Part shown: one piece after another, positions 55,691-64,000 of the stretch
How the letters are laid out: every line of letters starts with the position of its first letter
Numbering within the stretch: position 1 is the first letter of the stretch
Assembly: GCA_023653785.1 (NCBI GenBank)
Contig: JAMKCH010084990.1
Location: forward strand, 42,790 to 106,789
Direction of reading: 5' to 3'
Source: Ophioderma brevispina
Taxonomy: Eukaryota > Echinodermata > Ophiuroidea > Amphilepidida > Ophiodermatidae
Length of the DNA stretch: 64,000 bases
Position numbers and translations under genes: made by a program
The notes under the pieces: generated by a model
The model's input: the letters and a program-made list of their open reading frames with translations, nothing else
Databases searched by the model: none
What the model was told of the DNA's origin: nothing

Positions 55691-56212
55691 ACTGGCACAT
55701 TTTCAGAAAATATGAAATTTCTTCAATTTGCTTGCAAATGATAGTCTTGGCAATTGGAAGAATAGAGCGATATTTTTCACATAAAAATAATATACCCAAA
55801 AGCAGATAGGGACATCAATAAGAGGCTAAAGACATCCAGGTAATTTTTTAAGGCAACTTTTAAGTTTGCCGTAACTTAAATCAACAAATGTGTCTATTAC
55901 ATGAATATCATAGACTCGTACTCACTGATATTAAAACCACAAAGGTCACAGACTGGTCAAAACAAGGTGCATGCCACGAGAATCAACTCTGGCGGTGTTT
56001 TCTTGTGTTATACACCATTTCCGCATTGTCTGCCGAATTAATGTCACCGGCGACATTAATTATAAAATCGTTCTGTTTACCCATAAGCGCACTGATTTGG
56101 ATCATTTCAGGTGAGGGCTAATGTATATAAAAGCTTTATAACCATGCAAAAAATATCAATTTGGAAAAATCTAGAGGGCGCAGTATTTTTCAAATGTGCC
56201 AGTGTCTCTTTA
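55690..56212 (+). mobile_element. TTAA-type MITE, GGCACTGGCACA family, copy B
   Basis: Starts GTGACTGGCACATTTTCAG and ends CAAATGTGCCAGTGTCTCTT followed by TAA. The interior matches 62340-62816 (AATGATAGTCTTGG, GACATCCAGGTAATTT, GACTCGTACTCACTGATATT, TAATTATAAAATCGTTCTGT). The first few terminal bases abut the inverted-repeat arm, so the left TTAA is missing. Confidence 0.75.
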
Positions 56213-56220
56213 AGGTGAAA

Positions 56221-56775
56221 TTAAAGGGATTAGCAGCGATTTGCTAATCTGAAACATCGAAAAAATCATCAAAATTCATGTTTTTGTATTTTTGTTACTG
56301 GCATGGATATGCGAACATAACCTGCAAGTGGTTGGTTTGAAATCTGCGTATTAAAGACAAGGCAGTTCTTTTTATCCGATTCTGTAATTTCTATACGTGC
56401 GTATGGAAATTCCGACTTGAGATCAAAAAAGCCTTTGCCGGTGAATATTCCAGATTTTAAGCGTGATATTGTGCACTATGCTCAATACAGTTTGACCTCA
56501 AACACAAACATTATTGATCTTTGTTTATTCTGTACTGGTGTAAACCACAAACAGCTGTTTAGTGTAGATTTTGAGACGCCATCGCTGTATGTTTATTTGC
56601 GGTAGACGGTATGACAAATTTCCTCAAATACTTCATTTTTTTCACTATTTGGTGGTTTGTTTCTACATTAAAGCAGTTATATGGAATTGTACACACTTAT
56701 CCCTGATTTATAATTTAAAAAAATGTATTTCAACATTTTTCAATTCTCTCGCATTATCGCTGCTAATCCTATTAA
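56221..56775. mobile_element. TTAA-flanked MITE, GGGACAAGCAGCG family, copy 2
   Basis: Opens TTAAAGGGATTAGCAGCGAT and closes ATCGCTGCTAATCCTATTAA. Its termini are more symmetrical than those of copy 1. It starts nine bases after the end of the preceding MITE. Confidence 0.8.
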
Positions 56776-57109
56776 AAGTGGATGGCCTCATTACGGTCCG
56801 ATTTTTCATGTTTTCTCTCTCATATGGAAACATATCACCAAAAACATCCGATCACAAATTTGGAGTTAAATTATTCCAGCTGTTTGGACTAATTTAAGCA
56901 AAAAGTGTTCTAAATTAGCCCATCCCATAGAATGGTGAATGATTATTAAAATATGGTTGACCACATTTAGATACATTCTTGTTCAAAACATGATAAGGAA
57001 ACATTTCCTGGCCTTAAATTTTACTGGGTAATGATGAAAAATGTAAAATGTTCTTCTAGTTGTTGATTGGTCACCCACCTTAAGAAAATTGATTGAAAGA
57101 TTATTCTAC

Positions 57110-57365
57110 ACTCTCTGTAAAAGATTAAATTTTTCACTCTCATAAAGAGTGAAAAATTGTAAAAATCACTTCCAAAGAGTGAAAAATCACTTCAAAGAAG
57201 TGAAGTCAATCCAAAAGAGTAAAATGTTATTCTTTGAAGAGTACGTGTCTACAGGACCCACTCTTTTTAAGGAGTGGGCCCTGTAAGAGAGTGAAATTTC
57301 TCTTTGGAAGTGACATTAAAAAACTCCCTACTTTGGAGTGATTTTTTTACCCTTTGGAAGCTTTT
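57110..57365. repeat. AAAGAGTG sub-repeat element
   Basis: Dense alternation of AAAGAGTGAAAA, CACTTC, TTTGGAGTG and ACTCTTTT words, with an internal inverted pair CAGGACCCACTCTTT / AGGAGTGGGCCCTG (57252-57295). It is related in style to 13880-14110. Non-coding. Confidence 0.55.
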
Positions 57366-57640
57366 CTAGGTTTTCATTCAAATTCATTGTATATTTTACA
57401 GTTTAATGTAATATATTTTACAACAAACTGTAAATTTTACAGCACCGTAGAATTTTGGTTGATATTTGTGGATAGGCCTACTAAGTTGGGGTATTTGTCG
57501 GTGCTGTTTTATTCTTTACACGTTCACAACTGTAATAACTCACCAAATATGTTTTTAAGTGTTTTGATTAAATTCATTTTTACAGTATTTTACAGTAATT
57601 TGTGGGTAGAATTGCTGCCAGTAAAATATCCCAATCAAAT

Positions 57641-58285
57641 TAAAGGCTGACTCAGATTTCCTGAGGATGGCACCCTCAATTTTTACACAAATTGTGTTTT
57701 TTGCATATAAATAATGCTTGTCCACATACTAATCACTCATCATAGTTATAGTAAACTAAGCCATTTTTTAAACTATAAAGGTGCATTTTGTGATTCACAG
57801 CCACGTCCTCCCCACCCACCCCACCCCGCTTGCCTAAAAAAAATGACATTTTGTATCATCTAAAGCATTAGCATTAGTATTGTATGTATGCCTTATTTTA
57901 CACAAACATTTTACGGCATCTGCAAGAAATTCACAATTTGGTGGTATTTTCTGTTCTGTAAAATAGACAGAACTTACAATGCTTGTAGCCACAATGCTTG
58001 TAGCCAATCAGTGGCGTATCTTGGGGGGCTTTCGGGGCACGCGCCCCCTGGGGGTTCATGCCAAAACATGCAAAATCAGCCTATTTTGGCTATTAGAGGT
58101 CCGTTTTCCCCCAGGGTGCCCCTCCAAAAGCCAGGTCGGGATACGCCGGTGCCAATGAAATACTGAGATACAAAAATTTTGTAAATCAACTGAAAGCTTA
58201 AGAATAGCAATTTCTGAAAAATATTTATTACACCATAAATATAGGTGCTAGCCAGGATCACAAAATACACCGTAAAACTTAATTT
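57641..58285. mobile_element. Nested MITE cluster
   Basis: A truncated GGCTGACTCAGA-family element (57641-57770) abuts a diverged CATTTCGTGATCC-family element (AAAGGTGCATTTTGTGATTC at about 57777; GGATCACAAAATACACC end at about 58255-58272). The latter is split by a third element at 58012-58155. A direct repeat ACAATGCTTGTAGCC (two copies, about 57976-58006) precedes the innermost insertion. Confidence 0.7.
58012..58155. mobile_element. MITE with GTGGCGTATC termini
   Basis: Left CAGTGGCGTATCTTGGGGG, right CGGGATACGCCGGTG: inverted over about 12 bases with one or two mismatches. The interior has CGCGCCCCCTGGGGG against CCCCCAGGGTGCCCC. It sits inside a diverged CATTTCGTGATCC-family MITE. Confidence 0.7.
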
Positions 58286-58599
58286 GATAAAGTGTAATTG
58301 AAAATTTGTGAAAATTTGATCCCTGTATACAATTTCTGGTTCAATAACTCACCTTACCTTTGGGTATCCATGTTTGTGCTTAGGAATTGAAAACACTATC
58401 TTTTCACATTTTTGGTGTAAGAAAACACATTTTTTTCAATAATTATGAAATTTTTGGGTTAAAAATATCCTTTTTATCAAATCGGAAAGTTTTTTTATTA
58501 CCTTTTCAAGCAAAAGACAGAGGATGATAAATAATGTCAATAAAAGCCAGTATGAAATAAGGTAAAAGTGCATTGACCTTGTGAAAATCGCACAATACC

Positions 58600-59030
58600 A
58601 AGTTTTCTGACTAATAGACCGACTGATGCCACAGCTGTTTGACCCCATGCAAATTGTCTCTTTTTCTAGAACAATTTTAAGCAGTGGCGACACAATTTTG
58701 ACAACTGGTATAGGTAGAAACATGCAAGGGCTATTATCTCTGCAAAAATCAGACAAATCCATTGCGGGAATCTTGCCATATAGGCCTGCAAAGGTCATGA
58801 TTTGTATGTTATAGCGCCCTCTGTATGCCCATTCTCCATAGAAAGACGTGGAAAACTAGATTTTTAAGAAAAGTCATCTTTGCCCGCAATGAAATTTCGT
58901 AAAATTTACACAGGATATAGTCAGTGGACTACATAATCCAAATCAGTTGTCAAAACTGTGTCGCCGGCAATAATTTTTGTTTTATTCTGGTTTTGTCATA
59001 ATAAATGAGACTTTCAAACAGCTGTGATGC
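58600..59030 (-). repeat. Inverted-repeat arm, paired with 55310-55690
   Basis: Reverse complement of the arm at 55310: CACAGCTGTTTGACCCCATG, CAAATTGTCTC, GCGACACAATTTTGACAACT, CATTGCGGGAATCTTGCCAT, ATAGGCCTGCAAAGGTCATG, TAGCGCCCTCT. Divergence is modest. Function unknown; non-coding. Confidence 0.75.
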
Positions 59031-59034
59031 AGAT

Positions 59035-59936
59035 GGGACACACTACCCCATTTCATAATGTTACAAACTTTAAATATAAAAGTACATTTTTGCAATGTTG
59101 CAAACAAAATTTCAAAATTGATTGTGGAAACAATCAATTTTTGGAATTGTGTGATCTGGTGCCACATGCTTATGTACCTAAGCCTGTGTGGAATTGACAC
59201 TATAAAGTTGGACAAAATAGAAAAAAAAAATGTTTTCCCCTTTTAGCCAGGGATGGCTGACACAAAAAGCCTCTAACCACCTGGGTATAAATGTGTAATA
59301 TACTTGGGGAAACTTATCCTTTTTTGAACTTGGCTCCCTCTGGTTTATTTTGATTGACTGCAAACTTTGGTCCACTTTAACTCACAAAATACATAACTAC
59401 CTAAAGTAAACACACTTTGTAACAACTGTCAACATACTGTAAAAGTGATAATTTTCGTGTGAAATTGTTCACGCTTATGCAATTTTTAATATTTGTACTT
59501 GTTTTTAAATGCTTTTTTCAGCTATCCTACATAGACATACACACAAAATAAACATTTTTGTGTTTTCTTAATTCCGTGCTTGCTCAGAAGTGCACAAAAA
59601 AGCACGAAAATTAATGTAGTAGGAATATTTCCATTTTACAGAAGATAACCTTTGATTAATTCCAGCAAATTACAAGTGACTCATTAACAACTAGACGGCA
59701 CTTCGGTAATTAAAGATTGGGAGTGCTTTTGCTCTATATGTGTATTTTTCTCACATTTGTTGTATACATTTCTGGATGCTATAATACTTCACTCCAAGGC
59801 TTTATTTCTTACTATTTACAAAGAGTTGCACAAATGAACTGAGATGAGATAGCATCATGAACAACCTATGGTGATATCATCCGATGGTAAACCCTTATCA
59901 TAATACTCGACAATATCTATCGAGAACATCTTCACA
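59035..59936. other. Upstream region of receptor gene 3, no recognised promoter
   Basis: AT-rich sequence with no clear TATA box placed for the start at 59937. It may contain the 5' untranslated exon of gene 3, which I cannot delimit. Confidence 0.35.
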
Positions 59937-60124
59937 ATGGTCAAACACACTGTTTGGTCTACACATGGCTCTGTAGACCTGATTGTAGCAATAATAAGCA
60001 TATTATCAATATGTTGTTTATCCAATGGACAAACTTGTACACAGATAAACAACTGTGCTTGTCAATTTGCCGATGGGACTACAATTGATATATCATCGGT
60101 AGGAAAACAATCTGGAGGACCAAG
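59937..60124 (+). CDS. CD-M6PR-like gene 3, exon 1 (signal peptide and domain start)
   Basis: The ATG at 59937 opens a frame reading MVKHTVWSTHGS, then a hydrophobic signal core LIVAIISILSICCLS. After NGQ comes TCTQINNCACQFADGTTI and DISSVGKQSGGP. The exon ends in phase 2 at AAG before GTATGT. The C-x-C pair followed by DGT-ID-S-S-x-G is the start of the luminal M6PR-type domain in invertebrate CD-M6PR-like proteins. The product would be a secretory-pathway type I membrane protein; substrate is not shown by the sequence. This is the best-preserved first exon of the cluster. Confidence 0.75.
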
Positions 60125-63100
60125 GTATGTATTACTCCCAGATCCCATCCTGTGGTGTGTGTGTTTGCATGTGCATGTGTGTGCATGCGGGTGTGCATGG
60201 TCAAATGTGCATGCCCACTGACTTTCTGTACCCAATTTAAACCAAATGTCAACCCATCAATATAGTATAGGGTTTTATGGCATGCTTTTATTTAAATTGT
60301 TTTTAACTAATTCTTTGGTTTTCTAGATACACAGGCACAGAGAGATAAATGCACTATTATATAGATGTTTGAAACACCAGTGCCAGACATCGGTAAGAAA
60401 TGTGAAGTTTAGAGATGCAACAATTTTGAGGATTGTAGCCAATGCCTTGTTCAAAATGTTGCATTACTGTTAAAAGCGGCATTATTCATGCAAAAATTAA
60501 AAAACATTCCTGCATCAGAGATGACTCCAACTTCCAACTGGTTTAGAATGAAAAAAATATTGCTAGATAACATGTCACACAATTAGAATCTTATCCAAGA
60601 TTTTGTGATTATGTGTTAAACCAATATGGCAACACCAAAATGTGGAACTTCTTGGCCAGCCCCCCCCCCCTCAATCAGTGTAGTCTTTATTGGGGTGCAG
60701 GGGGAGGGAGATTCAACTCCCTGAACTGAACTTAAAAATGTCTTCAACTACCCCTACCCACCCTAAATGAAACAAGACATAGACCCACTTGGTGTTAACA
60801 CACCAATGTGAACTCGCGCACAGGCTTGATGTACAATAAACCCATAAAACCTGGTGGTGTCCTTGGTGTAAGATATTCATGGTTAGACTAGAGTAAAGAC
60901 TCTTTTACGGAATAAAGCTGTACAATCCTTGTAATCCCTTGATCCTCTTATAGAAGATTTCATGCTAGGCTAATTTCATGCAGTCTTACTTGAAGGATGA
61001 ACCAAAACCCGGGTGTCAACCTGTACATGAGCCTGGGTAACAGCTGGTAACCACCTGAGTTAACAAGGGTTCCGGCGTGTGATGTTTTTTCCCGTTTTAC
61101 CTAAACGGCCGGAGAACCACAATTTACCGCACTTAGGTATATTGAAGAAACCGTACACACAATTACATGTGCGGAGCCTTGTCCGTCGCATTAGAGTCCT
61201 GTAAATTAAACACCACACACTTCTTGTCATTCTTCTCCATTATTTAATATATATTCATGACTGCAATTTCTCTTTACAAATCCACTCTCCCTCGTTTCCC
61301 AGACAAAACTGACTTTAAATTCTGCACTCAATACACAAGTCGATATCATTGACCAATCAGAGACTGGCTTTTGCACTGCATGCATCAATAAACCAAACTC
61401 ACATGGCTAGCAAATGTGCCCTTTTTAGGTAAAGCTACCCTATTAAGCCTTTCACAAGGAAGCAGGGTCAGTGGCCAACATGGTGTTTTTCCTCAGCCAC
61501 ATACCCAAGCCTTTAAACTTCAATGGCACTCACCGACAATATTGTATGCACTTTATACTATGCAACTGAAGTAATAATCAAAATTTTAACATTTTATATT
61601 AATTCAAATTTTTCACAACAATATTTTAGGCCAAGATACCTATGTTCCACATTATATACACCTGACACACATGACACGACGATATCCCTACAACAGATGA
61701 AATGGCAACCCATCCGAGACCACAGCTGTTCAAATGGATACTCTATCCGACACCGGGGCCAGGCGATATGACCAGTGGAATTTTAACTTGGGAGTTTACA
61801 GAAGTCCATAGGAAGCCATTTATGGGCCCCCCCTTTGATTTCTTTTTTGATGGAGCATAGTATCAACACTAAAATATAAAATCAACATTCTAACAGAGTC
61901 CTGCTAATTTTATACTCTATCTGAGACTGAAAAGTCCAATTTGATACCCTATGTAAGACTGACAGAGACATAGGTTGAATTTGATACCCTACGTTGCCAG
62001 TCTCGAGACCGGCATGCCCTGCCCAGGTCTCGCGTTTTTTTGTAACTAGGGTGGTTACCCGAGATTAGGCCTTTGTTGCCATTACAAAATATATTGTATC
62101 CATTGGGGGGGGGGTCTTGCACAGAATTAGCTGGAAACTGATTAATTCAGATGTTACAAAGTTTTCACGATGGTTGGCCAAATAAAAACTTAATTGCGTT
62201 TTCTGTGTACTAATATAAGAATGCATTTTCCTCCTATGCTGTGATCCGGGGCTATGATAAGGAATAATATTTTGGAGTGTCAAAAGTAAGTTGTGTTAAA
62301 AAACAATTGAACCACCTGGTTAAATCTTTGAAGTAGTACTTAAAGCGGCACTGGCACATTTCCACAAAATATGAAATTTCTTAAATTTGCTCTCAAATGA
62401 TAGTCTAGGCTATCGGAAGAATAACATAAAAATAACATACTTAAAAACAGATAGGGACGTTAATAAGAGGTTAACGACATCCAGGTAATTTGTAGGCTAA
62501 CTTTCAAGTTTTCCATAACTTTAATAGACTCGTACTCATTGATATTAAGGTCACAGACCAGTCAAACAGGGTGCATGCTGTGGGAAACATGCATATGGCA
62601 TGCGTTTTCTTGTGTTACACGCCATTTCCGTCGTCTGCTGAATTAATGTCGCCGGCGACATTAATTATAAAATCGTTCAGTTTACCAATAAGAACGCTGA
62701 TTTGGTCTTAATCATTTCAGGTGAAGGATCTATAAAAGCTTTACAACCATGCAAAAATATCCATTTTGAAAAATCTTGAGGGTGCACCATTTTTCAAATG
62801 TGCCAGTGTCTCTTTAAATAAAAATTAAACAGGCATAGCTTACTCTACATGGATATAAGTACCATAAACCTTTTTACCTATGGTCATTTAAATAAATCCT
62901 CTTACCTCTCATGGTGAATGGATAGACCTAAAACTTTTAATGAGGTCTCACTTATTTTGCAATCTACTCTAAAGACCACAAAGGCCTCAATGCACCAGTA
63001 AACCATGCTGTAAAGAGCTCACTGAAACCCAAATTCACCACGAAGTTCCACCATTGTTTGCCACACAAAAGTAGACTAAAACTGAATAGAAACTTCAGAT

Positions 63101-63693
63101 TTGCTGTTAAAAATAGGTAAACATACCAAGTTCTGAGAATGGAAAAACATTTTTAATAATTTTATCAAAACTTGTGTTTTCAAGAATATTGGTCAAATCT
63201 TTGGTAAGTGTGGTTAAATTTTGGTTAAAAATCAGGGCCATTTGTTTATAAATGGATCACTTTCCATTGACAATTATAGGTGGCACATTGACACTTGAAA
63301 AGGTGCATCATTAGACTTGAAACTTTTGATGGTGCTTATTCTGATTTCTGTGTTTTATGTGTTCTCTACTTGATATGAGAGACTGGCACTTGCATGCACT
63401 CACCACCAAGTATTGTGGGAAACAAACTTGCGGTTTTGATGGTAGAAGTGATATTGCATATTGCAATGCCCAATTCACTACTGTGGTAATATTTTAATGG
63501 TTAACCATTAAATAGGCAGGTTTTTTCTATCTTGGGAAAGAAATGTATTTGAAGGCTGTTCATCTGATATCAAAATTGATACTAATTTCGGGTTGGTAAT
63601 TGGGGCTCCCAAAAACGATTGGAACAAGCACCTTTAAGTGAAAAAGTGAAAAAACAGAATTTAAAAACATGTTTCTCTAATTTTTTTTTACAG
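60125..63693. other. Intron 1 of receptor gene 3
   Basis: 3.57 kb from GTATGT to TTTTTACAG. It contains a TG microsatellite just after the donor (60150-60200), a C10 run at 60660-60670, one full MITE (62340-62816) and part of another (63300-63640). No exon or other gene is evident. Confidence 0.65.
62340..62816. mobile_element. TTAA-flanked MITE, GGCACTGGCACA family, copy C
   Basis: Opens TTAAAGCGGCACTGGCACA and closes TGTGCCAGTGTCTCTTTAA: the most complete copy of its family. Copies A (inverted) and B lie at 54435 and 55690. Confidence 0.85.
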
Positions 63694-63793
63694 ATTTGGC
63701 TATGAACAACCACCTGGCCAGCCTTCTTCCAACTGGGAATATGCTTTCAACCCCTGCTTCAAATTTTCTGATAAATTTTGCAAAAAAGTGGTG
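63694..63793 (+). CDS. CD-M6PR-like gene 3, exon 2 (FNPC exon)
   Basis: The acceptor TTTTTACAG is followed by one base completing AG-A, then FGYEQPPGQPSSNWEYAFNP and CFKFSDKFCKKVV, ending before GTAAGT. W-E-Y-A-F-N-P-C is the hallmark of the family. As predicted, the exon ends in phase 0, whereas its paralogue at 33425 ends in phase 1. A one-base difference lies at or near the A6 run (63782-63787). If that is a homopolymer error the true end would be phase 1. The gene continues beyond the window. Confidence 0.75.
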
Positions 63794-64000
63794 GTAAGTT
63801 TTAACTGCTCAATAATAGTGCAAAATATGGCAGAAATATGACCATGAGGTAAAAGATGGACCAGTCTGACCAGGCTGCTTGTATGAAGGAAATTGCACAA
63901 TCTGTCTTTGAATAAGTGGTTATATTTGACTACTTAACCCCAGGGCTGGAACACAATCAAAATTTCCCTTAAATTCTTATGTATTTCTTTATTTACATGA

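Overview
This window looks like nuclear DNA of a metazoan. It has canonical GT-AG introns (plus one GC-AG), an AT-rich gene-poor background, LTR, DIRS and CR1/L2-like LINE retroelements, and a dense carpet of short inverted-repeat elements. The cation-dependent mannose-6-phosphate-receptor-like (CD-M6PR-like) family and the transposon types fit a marine invertebrate, perhaps a non-vertebrate deuterostome. That assignment is inference. There are no bacterial-type operons, CRISPR arrays or ribosome binding sites. Nearly all long open frames are shadows or decayed transposon coding.

Layout. 0.5-6.5 kb: a decayed + strand Ty3/gypsy-type LTR element (gag, protease, RT, RNase H, integrase in many frames) between two recognisable LTR remnants. 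6.5-12.7 kb: a second, differently oriented gypsy-type element (- strand gag, RT, RNase H) with a long pyrimidine-rich tract and short tandem repeats. 14.3-16.0 kb: two 3' exons of a first CD-M6PR-like gene, followed by a GC donor. 16.4-26.0 kb: a 9.6 kb interval bounded by long inverted repeats whose left arm is itself tandemly repeated. It holds a DIRS-type tyrosine-recombinase retroelement split by about 4 kb of minus-strand LINE sequence, with a small RNase H piece pasted into the recombinase.

32.5-51.4 kb: a second CD-M6PR-like gene in seven exons on the + strand. Splice phases agree, but it lacks an in-frame start ATG and has cysteine-destroying paired frameshifts in exon 1, a stop in exon 2 and a duplicated, frameshifted membrane exon. 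Its 9.9 kb second intron carries several tandem arrays built on TGACCTTTGACC and a 1.35 kb hAT-like element with 8-bp target duplications. 48.9-49.9 kb: a C-rich minisatellite. 53-63 kb: a mosaic of TTAA-flanked MITEs, several nested or paired in inverted orientation. 59.9-63.8 kb: the first two exons of a third CD-M6PR-like gene, which runs off the right edge.

The only cellular genes I can support are these three tandem, same-strand receptor paralogues, which by family would act in lysosomal-enzyme or glycoprotein sorting in the Golgi/endosomal system. Everything else is mobile or repetitive. Frameshifts occur in both genes and transposons, so some of the apparent decay may be assembly error. 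Translations outside the long frames were made by eye and exon limits are predictions.
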